NCBI GenBank assembly: GCA_030998015.1
Contig: JARWMV010000240.1
Span: forward strand, 1,302,001 to 1,366,000
Direction: 5' to 3'
Length of the DNA stretch: 64,000 bases
Origin: Ceratorhiza oryzae-sativae
Lineage: Eukaryota > Basidiomycota > Agaricomycetes > Cantharellales > Ceratobasidiaceae
Program-made: the position numbers and the translations under genes
The notes under the pieces: generated by a model
The model's input: only the letters and a program-made list of their open reading frames with translations
Database searches by the model: none
Told to the model about the DNA's origin: nothing
Shown: in pieces, positions 48,652 through 61,075 of the stretch
How positions within the stretch are numbered: the stretch's first letter is position 1
Layout of the letters: each line of letters starts with the position of its first letter

Positions 48652-49357
48652 ATGAACGTCCGGGTCACCAAATCTTCTGTGAGCCTGCGAGAACAGCCAG
48701 TTGAATAGCAAGGTGACCTTTTGGTTTGATAGCCGCCCTCGTCTGCCGGTTACCGATTCGCAGAAGGTGATGTCGATCGGTTCCCGTTTCGTTATCTGCT
48801 TTTACATGCAAAAGGCGTATGTCCTTGGGGGTTTTGTTTTTACTTGCCCTCCGCCTCACATTCTGATATTTGGCCAGGTAAACATTCCTCGTTCGTGGCC
48901 TCCTGCAACGCCCACACCGACCCTCCTGGCCTCGTTCCGGGTCATCCCCATCCACGAGTCACAAGCCAAATCTGGCATATTGGGCTCATCGGAAATAACC
49001 ATGTCGAGTATCAAATCCCGGCGGGAACTCACCGACTCGATCCCGATTCTCGAGCTGACACGTCAAGTGCTCGAGACCTGGGTCGACGAGCTCACGAGCT
49101 GGGAATTGATCGGATGGGTGAAAGAGTACAACGATCGACATCAGTTGACCGACGATAATTCGCGCGTTCAGGTGACGATTCTGGCTAGGGTCCAGACGAA
49201 CGAGGTGGGGGACTTTGTATTCAAGAGCGGAGTCAAGGCGAGGGCGACGGAGCCAAGTCCTGGGTGGGGTATCAACTGGAGCCGGGTTCTTGCGTTGCTC
49301 GTCTTGACCACGTGTTTTTTCCTGCTTTTGTCGTTTTTCTTGTATAGTGATCTGTAA
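48652..49357 (+). CDS. Probable tail-anchored membrane protein, unrecognised family
   Basis: I do not recognise the family. A three-exon model (48652-48678, 48713-48766, 48878-49357) joins in phase. The middle gap 48767-48877 is 111 nt, has GT-AG ends and is also open in frame, so it could be retained. An internal ATG at 49001 (context ACCATGT) could be the true start. The best-supported part is LELTRQVLETWVDELTSWEL, a hydrophilic middle, and a C-terminal transmembrane helix (VLALLVLTTCFFLLLSFFLY) ending in SDL at the stop. A single helix with only three residues after it is the layout of a tail-anchored protein. It lies 264 nt upstream of GET1, on the same strand. Confidence 0.5.
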
Positions 49358-49621
49358 GGGTGATGTGTCTGTATCGGATTGGGTTGTACGATTCTGGGCT
49401 TTTCTAACTTGCTTTTCCGGACTCTTTCTGTCTGATATTGGTTTCTGCACGCATGAACCCCAAAGCCTGTATATACTTGTACATATCCTTTTTTTAACCC
49501 GCTGCTTGAAGGGGATAGCCACGGTGCGCCACCCCACACGTGACCGATTCCGAGCGGGGACGGATGCAATCCCTACCCCCACCCTCGTGTCATCCGAGCT
49601 CGTACGTGGACCCAGCGCTCC

Positions 49622-50719
49622 ATGACCGTCCTCACCACCATCTTTGTGCTCGTCTTTCTCACAGAGCTTGTACGGTGGATTGGCAAGTCTGTACTGCTTG
49701 AGCTGGTGAGTCTATTTCCCCTTGGCCGCTTTGGCAGTGGACCCACGATTGACGCCTTTTTGCACCAGACATACCCACTCTACACCCGCCTGTTCCTCAA
49801 ACCTACCATCGACAGGCAAAAAACACTCCGGGCAGATGTTCTAGCAGCCAAACGCGACTTGCTCCAGACGAGCTCGCAGGACCAGTTTGCGAAATGGGCC
49901 AAGCTTAGGCGGCGAGTTATCGGGGTTTGGCCGAATTGGATACCATCAGTGCGTCGGTCTTGTGGTTGTGATCGGGAGTGAGAGGCTTACGTGTGGGGGG
50001 GCGATGCTGGGTGCTGCACAGATTCAACGCTGGCTACGGCCCGAACGTCGTTTTCGGTCAAGTTTAGCACGCTCTTGTGGACGTGTACGACTGGAGCTCA
50101 GTTTGCGATTGGTGAGTTGCTTGCGGCTGTCCTTGTTGCGCTCCCCCCCCTTTTTTTTCGGGACACTTATTTTCCGGTGTGGTTGGATAGGCTGGTGGTA
50201 TGCCCGTTATGCAGTTTTCTATCTCCCTCCGGGATGGCTGGGGCCTGCGACGTGGTGGTTGAGCTTGCCGTTTGCGCCAAGAGGTACGCCAGCTTGTACT
50301 TTGTGACCTGGCCAATTTGCTCATGCCCCGACTATCCAGGTTCGGTTAGCTGTGGAGTCTGGCAAATGGCATGCCAACGTGTCTTGAGGATATGCGAACG
50401 GCTAGTCAGGGACATATTTGGTGAGATGAATTCGGGTCGATACGACTCTCATCAAAGGCTCACCGTCGCCGATCCACCAGCGAAACACGACATACCCTCG
50501 ATCCTCGTCGAAGAACCCATCTCGCCGTCCGAGGAACCTGTTTCGCGCGCATCGAAATCAGCTTCTCCACCTCCTACAACCGAACTCAAGACGACTAGCA
50601 CGTCCACGCCTACGTCGTCTGACGAAAAGGCTACGACAGGCGCACGTGGTGGAGCTGGGTTGCGAGCTCGACTGGCGGCGCGGGAACAGGAGCGAGCGGG
50701 GATTAGGCCGTTGTCATAG
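49622..50719 (+). CDS. GET1: GET1, receptor subunit for tail-anchored protein insertion
   Basis: ER membrane protein that, with Get2, receives tail-anchored proteins from Get3. A transmembrane N-terminus ([20 protein letters not shown]), the cytosolic coiled coil that contacts Get3 ([28 protein letters not shown]), and two further membrane segments are visible. The family signature [20 protein letters not shown] is followed by APRGSVS, which is rebuilt across an intron. Exon 1 is 49622-49705. One base is missing in a G run near 49920 to keep LRRRV in frame with [12 protein letters not shown] Ser/Thr/Pro-rich tail of about 100 residues after the core is longer than in the common 220-240-residue family members. 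Stop at 50717-50719. The family is secure. Confidence 0.9.
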
Positions 50720-51310
50720 ATCTTTTTGAGAGAGGGAGCGTTAGAGACTCTTTTTCTGTTCCATTTTGCCCAAAAAAACAAAAGTGCGCCATTTCTCGCT
50801 TTGTGGTGTTGTATTGCTGGGATGTGTATGTATGTTGGTTGTGGCGCGTGGTTTAATCATCATTCAGTACCGCTGAGGATCATCGCAGTGCGTCATTCTC
50901 GGTTCCCTCGACGACGGCGGCCGTTAACCCTGGCTGTTCTCGAGGTCATGGGACCTAGTGTAGCCACGAGGACAGGCCTATGGCGCAATGGACTACACCG
51001 GTCCATCACTGGTTGGCCGGGCGAACAAGGCTAAGCGAGGGGGGACTGTCAACGCCGCAGCACTCGATCTGGAAGTAGCCACAGACGGGCTCATATGACC
51101 TGTTAACGAGGCGATCGGGCAGTGCGTCGTGCGACGTGTGTTCAAGCATGTTCCACAAGTTATATATTATCTTAGGAGCCCGGGACAAACACAATGCACT
51201 ATTGCGACCAAGAGCTAATCTGAGGAGAACAGAGATGGAAACAAAACGAGCGTAGGTTGATGAGGAAAGGAGAAAAAGGAAAACGAGAAAAAGCAACGAT
51301 TTGAGCTTGG
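50720..51310. other. Intergenic, convergent 3' ends
   Basis: Between GET1 and the FKBP gene, which face each other. No feature recognised. Confidence 0.5.
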
Positions 51311-51962
51311 TTAATTCTTTCGGTTCTTGATGTCCAAGAGCTCGACGTCAAACACGAGGGTCGCGTTGGGAGGGATCACAGGTGGATACCCGCGTGGACC
51401 TAAAAGGCCAGGAACGAAACACGGAAGCATGAGTATAGGAAATAGCGAGAACACACGTTTGAAATGTGTTGAACGCACCATATGCGTAGGCTGGGGGGAG
51501 GACGAGCTTGCGTCGCTCACCGATGCCCATTCTGTTTTTTTTTTGCAGAGGGTATGCGGAGTTAGCTAGGGCAGAGATCGAGTGGAGCGGTTCAGGAGAC
51601 GCACCCTTGGAGCCCTTGGTCCCATCCGCGAATCACCTGGCCGTGGCCGAGCTTGAACTCGAACGGCGTCCCGCGTTCGCGCGACGAGTCGAACGTTGCG
51701 CCGTTGGCCTGAAACGTTCCGGTCTGCGACGGTCATTAGCCACGGGATGCGTCTGAATAAAGAGAGAGACAGCGGCACGCACATAATGCATACTGAGCAC
51801 ATCGCCGTCCTTGGTCTTGACGCTGTCGTCCTTGGGCGGGACGATCGTCTCGGACTGGATGGTCGACATTGTGTACGCGCGCGCGGCCATCGGCTGGGCT
51901 GCGCGCACCTGGCGGGCAGCGGCAAAAGGAGCGGCGCGGAGAGCAGTGCGGAAGAGCGACAT
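51311..51962 (-). CDS. FKBP-type peptidyl-prolyl isomerase, probably mitochondrial
   Basis: 146 residues from four exons (51962-51783, 51723-51605, 51531-51479, 51399-51311), phases consistent. The N-terminus ([20 protein letters not shown]) is Arg/Ala-rich without acidic residues, as in mitochondrial presequences. The FKBP domain follows with [39 protein letters not shown], a [10 protein letters not shown] segment and [15 protein letters not shown]; the Tyr, Phe, Asp, Val-Ile and Trp of the proline-binding pocket are present. It would catalyse prolyl cis-trans isomerisation and bind FK506 or rapamycin. The mitochondrial location is inferred from the presequence only. Confidence 0.93.
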
Positions 51963-54900
51963 GGCAGCAGCAACAGACGGTTGAGTGGTGGGCGAGAGCA
52001 AGTGGTAGACCACCAAGCACCGAAAACGCGGGGTAGTAAAGGGTCCTTGTTTGTGGCTGTGTCCATCAGGATCGCGCTCATCTGGGCCACCAAGCGTGTA
52101 TGCTCGTTTCGGCAGTCTCAGACACCGGTGACAGCCTGGGCGTCCAACGAGTGAAATGCCACCGGATCATGAACACTCGATCTGAGCGCTATAGACAGGG
52201 GCTGCCTGTGCTACATGTATTCGGGCCTCTCACAGGCTCTGCTGGGCATGTGTCGCGCAGGACACTGCGTCCTCCGATCCTTTTAGCGAATAAAATTCGT
52301 GAATAGCGAGATGACAGAGATCCAAGGGGGGGTTGATCCCCATAGGCCTATACCGTTCGTGAAAGGATCGTCGCCGATCGACAAAAGAACCGCGAAAATT
52401 AGGTAAAAGGGACACCGCGAGACGGGCTCAAACCCAGGGAGCAGGCCAATTCCACTCTTTCTGATCAAGCACGACGTTTGCTACAACTTTTGATCATAGC
52501 TGAACAAAATTCTGCACAAACGGCGCATCGATCGGACTGTTTCTATGCGTTCGATGTCCATGGAAACGCCGCCCGAGGCACAGCAAGTTGAACGCCGATC
52601 GGGAAAAACGTTGGTGGGTACATTCCTCCTATACAGCAGCCATCCAAGCAAAGGCTCTTTGATCAAGGCCATGATGCTTGCTCACTATTAACACTACGCG
52701 AATTTTCATATCTAGGATCGACGGCAAACCTTGAAAAGTAGGTGCCTCCGAGAACCAGGTTTTTCATATAGGGCAGCGGAGCCGAGTCGAGGAGCAAAGT
52801 GTGGTGGAGTCATTGGACCACGTAGGCATAGCGTAGTTGCATTCTACCTTTGAGAAAAAGAACATGTGGCTTCGATAGCTTGAGCGGATGTCGGTTCGGA
52901 GGATGAAAGCCTGATGCTCAACGATAGGGGGTTTGATCCCGGGATGATCACCCGTAGAACACTCTCGAATCCTCGAGGGGAAAATCAATTAATAATTAAT
53001 GTCTGAAGGTACTCCAGCACAATAGAGCCCGTGATAAAGGAACTCTTTGCATCGGGCATATCTCGTAGCGCAAGGTGTTCGATCCACAGGGCTAACCCCA
53101 AATCGACTCGAGCTTGGTGCTGCTCGCGTCCTAGCTAGCGTCGGCGTTCCAAAATTCAGTTCAAGACGGGTCACACATCAGATTGGCCGAGAAGAGAATT
53201 TGTAAACGATGGATCCCTCTAGCGACGCGAAACATTGTGCTAGGCGACCATCCCCACGTCACATAAGAACAGGATCATAGTCGCCTCTTTCGGATCGAAA
53301 TTTAATCCATATTTGTCTCGCCCGACCAAATGAATCTCTGTTTTCCCGAAACGCCAGCAAACCTGCAATGATAGCCCTGCTTGTGCAGTGGATATCAAAG
53401 TAGACGGAATCAAGTTGACCGTTTGGTGGGAACAGGAACGTGCGGGTCCGTTTGCCCAAGGGATACAAGTATCAGCTGTCATCGTCGTCCGACCCGTCTG
53501 TTTCAAGCCATTCGAATTGGATGATATTAAAGTGCAAGGGAGCATATGCGAATGTACCAGCCAGCTTTCCGGAGAAAGCCAGTCTTGGTTGAGTTTATAT
53601 CCGTTCGAGAGCAACATCGATGTGTGTCCATAGGTCCCTGTGCCCGTGCGCGACAGAACGCCGTCTCCTGCATATCGCGCTCAAAGTAACCGAGGTCGTG
53701 ACAGAGCACCAACTCGGATTCGGGGTAGGACAGCAACTTCAAAACGCGGAGATTCGACCTAGCACTTCTTCAGGGAGCGAGCGGATGGGAGTAGCCTGGC
53801 TCCTTTGCGCTGTGTAACACGCGATGGGCATGTTGAAAAGTAGATTCGTCCATGTCGAGGGTCGAGAGATCCGAGTCGATTTCGGTGAAAACGTTTGATT
53901 TTCCTGATTATCAAGCAGAGATGTGGAAAACCACTCCCGGATATGTACTTCCTTGTCGGGCTAGATAGGCAGGCATGTGCGAACGCGAGACGCTGGAGGG
54001 CCTGGCTGGGGTTCGTCAGAGAACGCGAACATGCTGAATCGAGAACGACCAAAGTCTGCGGATAGATCAGGTTTGGTATTTTCAAATCCATCCATCAATA
54101 CGCGTACCTTCATTATTGCGATCACCTCGTAGTTGACTCAAGATTGAAGCATATTTGTGCTCGCTGTTGAAGGTTTAGTGTGGTTGGGTAGCGCCGACCA
54201 GACCCAGATACGGTACAACTCAGCCAAATCGATCCGTGATCACGAGCGCCCTGGGCGCTCATGAACGATACCTATAGTTGCACTCACAAGCGACACAGTT
54301 GCTTGTGAATGCTTGTGGACGCGAGTAGATTGTTGCAACAAATACTTAAGTTTCCATTCGCAGGACGAAGGGCAGTTCCAAGCAGGGGTTTCACGGGTAA
54401 ATAGTGTTGATACACGAGTCTGATTGCCTAAAATCCCGCCCGTCTCCAAGTCCGTATTACGCATTGGTTTCGGTTCCTCGTCGAGCCGGTTGGCGGAAAG
54501 GAACGAGCCCCGGCCCTTGAATCAGATGCACGAGGTCGAGTGCTTCATTGAGCATCCTTGCAGTTCAGAACAAACTCCACCCAACTACGGTTTCATGTTT
54601 TGCGTTGACTCGAATTGTTCAAGTTTTATTGATGCTGGGCCTGATGCATTCTTGATGCCCGTATATTCTGATTATTCCTGGCAATCCACCGTCTTTGGTT
54701 CTGGTGAGGCTCTTCACTACCACCGATTGCGCATGCGAGGCGTGAAAGGTACAAGCACGGACGGATACTGACATGACACTCGAATGCAGAAATGAACTCC
54801 TATGATCAGTTATTCGAACATAGAAAGCAGAATGCACATCACAGGCGGATGGCAAATGGACATACATCGGGTATTGATTCCTCCAGGATATGGTCGATGA

Positions 54901-56071
54901 TGTGCGTACACGCAACCCGGACAATTCCTTAAGCCAAAAGGGTCCCTAAGCTTGAATCCGGTGCTATTGGCTCACAAGCGTCATAACGTCAGTCCAACAC
55001 CGCACAAAGCCAAATTCTTGGGGGGACTTTTTTGCGCCAGACCCTGGATCGCCTTCATCCTTACTCGTAATCGATTGACGCAAGGACTCCACCTACGCCA
55101 CAATACGCATCTGATAGATTAACGATACTGTCGGAATAGCACCTAAAGCTATTAATTGTGGCACGGAAACGAACTACTTGGACAAGTTTAGCAATGATAC
55201 GATCTATGCAAATCCTATTCAGAACCCAGAAACAATGCATGGTAGAGCTCCAGGTGACCCGGGCTAGGCTATATGCTGGTCAAGCTTCCTGTGAACCCGT
55301 GAGTCAACCAGAGGCCCGAGGCGTCAGAGATTGTATTGTATTTCAAGTCCAACATTAGTACCGAATCTTGATTGAAAGCTAATAAGAGTTGATCAGATAA
55401 CCCTGAATCTTGGTGAGTCCAGATGCAATTCGCCCCCTTGAAACTCAGTAGTCAATCCAGTATATCCCATTTGAGCCGCAAACGAAGTTTTCCAAGCAGT
55501 CCTCACTACAAGCGCAGATAAGGGCTGAGTGATCGCTGTACATCCACTATGTCCCGTTTTTTGGGAGTGCGTGTGGGCGCATTTTGAGATTATGGCTGTG
55601 TTTTTAATCAATGTCAGTGTTGTCAAAAGTTTGACAGGTGGAGCATGTCATAATGCTCTTTTGGCTGCGGAGCCTCGGTGCCGGCCACGATTCTGCCCGT
55701 CACATTTGCGCTCCTTTTGGTATAGCTGACCCTGAATCTACCCCACTCCTGTAAACCAGCATTTCGTAGGACTATAGAGGGATCATTTAGCCTGTTTTCA
55801 GAGATTTTGGGCTACCTGCATCGCCTTCAGTGTGTGGTACTTCAGGGCTGACCTAGAGGCCCAGCCGGGTTGGGTGGTGGCGCAAAGCACTTCGCAACCT
55901 CCTAGCGCTGAAAATTGTAGTTTTTCACGGCCAATATGATCAGCAAGTGAACCTGCGAGACTGAGCAAGCAGATGATTACACAAGAAAATCCTGAATGAT
56001 GCAAATGACCTCCGACACCGTGCACATAGCCAGAGATGTGTAATTATTGCGACTCTTGATGAATGGAATGT
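51963..56071. other. 4.1 kb with no recognised gene
   Basis: The left end is the FKBP promoter. Open frames such as 53240-53617 (minus) and 53759-54091 (minus) look mildly protein-like but have no domain and no consistent splice model. No repeat, RNA gene or transposon signature was seen. It may contain decayed or lineage-specific genes. Confidence 0.4.
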
Positions 56072-58121
56072 TCACCCGGTCCGCTCAGAGGTTTCCGATC
56101 CAACAACGATGGGGAGAACGGTACTTCTGGAATGAGCGTAATTGCTCCACCGTATGGGCTTGCCATTTGCAGCAGCACCCTGCCACAGGTGGTTCAAAAC
56201 AGCCACGAAATCGACCGCATTCAACAGTCGGATTGGGTCTTTCCGCGTGTCCTCTAATAATTCTCTCGCAAAATCACGGTGTTTCTCGGTGCGGGCACAT
56301 GCACCAGCCTGGGAGACGTAACTTCAATATTGCTTTTTTTTGGGTGCGGACTGCTGGAATGACCGCTTACTACTAAATATTGGATGGGTAGGTATATGCT
56401 AACAAGCGGCGAGTTCCGCAAGAGTTTGCCCAGTTTGAAAACTTGCGTCACAGACGCTTGAACCCGCTCGTCGTCCGAAGTTACACCACACATGGCCTGG
56501 TGCATAATCCTGTGAGTCTAGCGAGGGCTCGACTGAAATGAAGATGATCACCATGTACAAGTAGATGAACACTGTGTGGCGCCAACTCTCTTGTACACCA
56601 AGTCTGGCGATCGTTTTCTGCGGTTCCTCTTCCGTCGTTGACCAAATCTTGGGGATCCAGGATCTGACCCGATGCTCGATTGCTCTCCAATCACAACTAG
56701 GCCAAGCTGGGTATTGTGCATGATAATATGCGTTGATCTCAACCAGAGCGTGTTGGAATTCGACTGGGCAGCCATGAATCCACTCGGTGGGGTGCAGTCC
56801 CATGGTGTTTGGCAAAATCGAAGTGTCATACTCGATCGCTTGAGGAGTCACATAAGCCAGCGAATACATGGAGTCTAGCAAGACAAAGTGGCTTAATTCG
56901 TATCGACCAGAAGTAAGAACTCGGGTTAGCGAAACAGAGGTGAAGATCCATGGATCAACCCAGTGAGAGGGATCCATAAATACGATTTGCAAAAACATAG
57001 GGGCTAGTGTGCGAATGCACTGATAGTTGTTCAAACCGCGCATGATTTTAAGCTTGAGGAAATTAAGCTAAGGTAGCGGCGTTAGCTATGATGTACCAAT
57101 CACCGAACGATCTCGTACTTCTAATAAACCGATGAGGTAGCTCAGGTTTCCGGAGTCGAGGACTGGGTCGGGTTCCGACTCGAGCTTTTGTTCGACTCTT
57201 AGGATACACTTGGTGTAACCATCGAGATCCGACTGCCCAGCGCCGTCCATGATTGCCGAAAGAGTCTTCATGGCAAGGAACATGATGTGCCGCAATGCAT
57301 CGGAGCCATGTAGCCTATTGGCAACAGCGGTACGGAATCGAATCATGTCCCAATCGTTTGTCCGGAAGTACGATTGGTGAGCAAGACGTTCATCTAGGCC
57401 AAATGTATCAACCGTATGCATAATAAATAGCAGGAATGCCTAGATTGCGAGATGATAAAATCCACTATATAACGCGTACCGTAAGGAACGGCAGTAAAGG
57501 CACGGGGGGATGGTAGTTGTACAAGTTGGTGCTCGCTTTGGCTACAAAATATGACAGAGTTCAGGGTTTTACGATCCCCCGGCTGCGCGGGGGTAGATTC
57601 AGTGGAAGCCGGTGTCCGGGAAGCTGTAAGAGCTGTGGCGTTGACGGATCCAGAGGACCAACAGCGGAAGCCAAAACTACAGAATGTGTACCAGAGGATT
57701 TTGAACCAAATGACTCTGCAGAGCGACCAGAGCCGTCGGTCCCAAGTGCCAGGTGCTATAATATCCGGGATTCAATGCGGACAGATAGAGTGCCTGTCGT
57801 CTCATCAGACGATTGCGCGCAAGTGGAATCATGGCTAGCTGGGTAAACGGTTGGTCTCTCGACTCGGAATACCCCCATGTGCCTCTCCAAGTCCAATTTT
57901 CGGCTGCTACGCCCATCGTCGTCGTATCCCAGACAATCAAATCCCCCAGCCTCGCACCGCTCGCAAACGGGCCGAGTCTTGTCACATTTTTTGGATCTGT
58001 AAAAATTCATGATCAGATTGAATGGCTGTAATATACGGAATACCGTGACCCACCTTCGCCTACAGGTTAGACAACTGAGGCTCACAGGTCCGAAACGAAG
58101 AGGCTTTCGCTTTGTAGACAT
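56072..58121 (-). CDS. Zn2Cys6 transcription factor, second gene
   Basis: Nuclear regulator with a canonical cluster C17-x2-C20-x6-C27-x6-C34-x2-C37-x6-C44, completed by an intron that joins CLTCRRR to SKKCDKTRPVC. The rest is a mid-size fungal regulatory region. Recognisable stretches are LAHQSYFRTNDWDMIRF, HIMFLAMKTLSAIMDG, YELSHFVLLDSMYSLAY, AMCGVTSDDERVQ, ACARTEKHRDFARELL and HLWQGAAANGKPIRWSNYAH, all features of an expanded agaricomycete family. Start at 58121; the last exon ends at 56072. The splice join after LGKLLRNSPL is uncertain. The neighbouring P450 starts far away on the same strand, so the two are not divergent. No target can be named. Confidence 0.82.
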
Positions 58122-58552
58122 GTTGGGCTAATCAGCGGATGTTGCATCCAGAAAAAAGGGTTTCTTATTCCTGTTGTAGAGGTTTCACCTTTAATCGATT
58201 GGAAAGGGAGAGGAGTGCTCGGTGATGATAGCAGTGGCTGTCGGCGGGGAATTGATGCCGAAAAGACTGATGACTAATCACTCTCCATATGATTGATTCA
58301 GGTATACAGCATATGCGTCTGATCCGCGAGTCGACATTTTTCTATGATAGACACAGGATCGCGTTGGGAACTCTGAGTTACTCACCAGGTGCATAGAAAA
58401 TGCACACATTGTTGACTTACGTTCAAGAGCGAAAATGGATCGTCGGGTCGCAGTAAACCTCTCAAGCGATCTAAATGTCGGAGACATGCCGTACTCGTGA
58501 TCTATAACGTTTAAAACTGCAATTCATTGACATCCGCTACGAATTCAACCTT
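58122..58552. other. Intergenic, possible last P450 exon
   Basis: Short spacer between the two minus-strand genes. It may contain a terminal exon of the P450 if the last GT-AG intron candidate (after ITLYSK) is used, but the reading there is not convincing. Confidence 0.35.
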
Positions 58553-61075
58553 TTAGCTCGACTCAAGCCAATCCAGCCTTGCGCGCCTTGACCCACATCC
58601 CACCCTATCCCGGCACTCAGCCCATCTCAAACCAAGTAGACCACCTCGACTCACCTTGGAATACAACGTAATCGCATTCTTTGGCCAAATCTTTTCGATC
58701 CTTTGACGGCCCGATGCATGAGCCCACTCGGCGGGGGGCAAACTCCCGTTGGGCGCAGCATCCATACTCAGATCCAACTTGTCAAACCGCTGCAACAGCC
58801 TCGTGAGGACAAACGACGCTTCGTTGAGTGCGAATTGTTGGCCTAGACACTATCCACCCCAACACCAAGCCATCGTCAGCTACGACTCGCAAACACAGAC
58901 ACCCTACGAAACGACAAGCGAGCAAGGGTGCGACGTACGATCCTCGGACCGGCGTTGAACGGTACGAACCGCATCGGGTCGGCCACAAACGTCTTGAGTC
59001 GGTCGTCTAGCCACCGATCGGGGTCGAATTCGTCTGCGTCGGGTCCCCAGAGGTCTGTGCGGCGTTGCATGTGGAGCAGGACGTAGACGATCTGAGCACC
59101 TGGACCGGGGACGTAGAGACGTCCTTCCGAGGTAGGGACGACGGTTGGCTTGAATGCTGCGCGTTGGTTGATGGGGACTGGGGGGAAGAGGCGGAGTGTT
59201 TCGTTTAGGACGGCGCGCACTGAATTGGGAGGGGGGTTAGAGGCAAAATGATGTTTAGGGGAAAGGAGAAGACATACTGTATTTCATGGATTTGATCTGT
59301 TCATATGTCGGGGCTGCACTCGGTCCGACGTACTCTAATATCTCTGTGCGCAATCTCTCCATCACATTCGGGTGTTGGGTCAAGAGATACGTCGCAAACG
59401 TGAGTAGGGCTGCAGTCTATCCCCCAAAGCATAATCAAAATCGAGTGAGATGGATTGATCAAGTGGCTACCCACTGTATCACGAGCCGCCAAGAGAATAT
59501 TGATCAATTCGTCGGCAATCAACGTTCGGTCTAGGGGGCGTAAGCCAGGAGGAATCCATCAACTCAAAGAGCCCACCGTTCGTGCTAGATACCAAATCAT
59601 CCAAAAACGTATCTCCAGCCGGAGTTTTTTGATCTCCACCATTCTCGATAAACTTTTTCCGTCTTTCAAACGCAGACTCCAACAGCGGCTAAACATCAAG
59701 GTATTCATCTCGGTCCTAAGGCTTAAAAAAGATAAAACTCACCTCGATCCATCGATCTACGGTTCTCCTATACTCCTTGACTTTATCCTTTTTCATTTCC
59801 AAAAGCGGCCAAACATATGGGCCCATTCGACCGCGAAGCGGCATGAGCACTTGCACCTCGTCGAAAGCGGTCACGAAATCTCCATAGTTCGTCGCAAAAG
59901 GCAACGTCCCACGCGGGCCAATCTCAGCGTGACCAGCGACGGGGAGCGGGGCATCCAGAGAATTAATATCAGACGAGGAAAACAGGAATTCGCCGGCTGC
60001 GTCCATGGTCAGACGTGCCTAGTTTGAGAATGAGCTCCTTTGCGTTGATACATGTTTGAGAGGGGACGCACGAATAAATCTTGAATATCGATCGCGGCAT
60101 CTTGATCGGCATGCTCGGCTATTCGGACGAGCAGTTTTTGCGTGTACCGGTCGTATAGATCAAAGTCGGAGATTCGTTCCCGTGCGAAAAAGGGGCGGGT
60201 CATGCCTCGATGCTGTGTGATAAAAGTTGGGCGGACGTGGAGCCAAAGGCCGATACGAACCACCGAGTATACATAATAAGTGACCCACAGAATCATATTG
60301 ACGAGCTTGAGCTTACGAATTTCCAGAGCTCGCCGTCTCGGTTGAAGATTCCGTCGCCAAGAAAGCTGTAGGGCGCGAATCAGGGGGGCACACTGGGCGT
60401 CAAAGGGACAATGGGTGCGGACCTTTCCAGGACTTCCTGTTGTCTCTCGCCCTTGCCAAACTGCGTAAATCCGGTCGCCAAGACATATTTGAGGAACTCG
60501 TGGTCGAGTGTCACAATCTGAACGAGGTTCGATGGATTAGGCGAGGAGGATAGTGTCGAGCAAACGTACAACGTCGTCCCAGAGAATACGTAAATTGAAT
60601 GTCAGCCCGTATTCTTTTGCCAGTTCGACATGGCTAGTCGCCAAGTCTCAATGATTTTGCGTGCAATAGAAAGCAGGGAACATACTCTCTCCGACATATC
60701 CGTTGTGGTATGCAGTAACGAGCCTGAGTCTTTGAGTTTGAACCAGATCCACTCCAGCCTCGCCAGACCCACCTCATCAGAATCCACGTTCCCTGGCCAT
60801 TTTCCCTTGACCCAAGGAACAGTCCTGGCGCCCAGCCTTTTGGCCTCTCGTGCCATTTTCGCATTGTACATCACATTTCGCGCCGACCAGAACGCAGGGA
60901 CGGCGAGGACATAGAGTCCGACGAGGACGAGCTTGGAGTGTAGGAGGGCGAGGGCCGGGGACGAGGGGTCGAGCGCTGTGTGGGCCAGGCGCAGGACAGG
61001 GGTGAGGGCGAGGGCGGGATAGCCGAGGAAGCGGGCGAGATGGCGGAACCAGGCGAGTCGGTGGTTGTGCCCCAT
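58553..61075 (-). CDS. Cytochrome P450 monooxygenase
   Basis: Multi-exon P450 on the minus strand, of the fungal group that resembles CYP63 and CYP52-type enzymes (oxidation of alkanes, fatty acids or aromatics). It starts [10 protein letters not shown] at 61075 with N-terminal membrane helices. Signature motifs in order: [29 protein letters not shown], an I-helix LAARDT-TAALLTF (split by an intron), ExxR in [15 protein letters not shown], and the haem loop FNAGPRI-CLGQQFA, itself split by an intron directly before the haem-ligand Cys. The simple reading ends at TAA 58553-58555; an alternative last intron is possible. All key residues are present. A TATAAG lies 34 nt before the ATG. Confidence 0.92.

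Noticed and set aside
53240..53617. 125-residue minus-strand frame
   Set aside because: Weakly protein-like, but no family was recognised and neighbouring frames cannot be joined by valid introns.
54220..54250. Possible third copy of the foldback element (ACTCAGCCAAATCGAT)
   Set aside because: Only the first ten or so bases match. There is no opposite inverted end within 300 bp.
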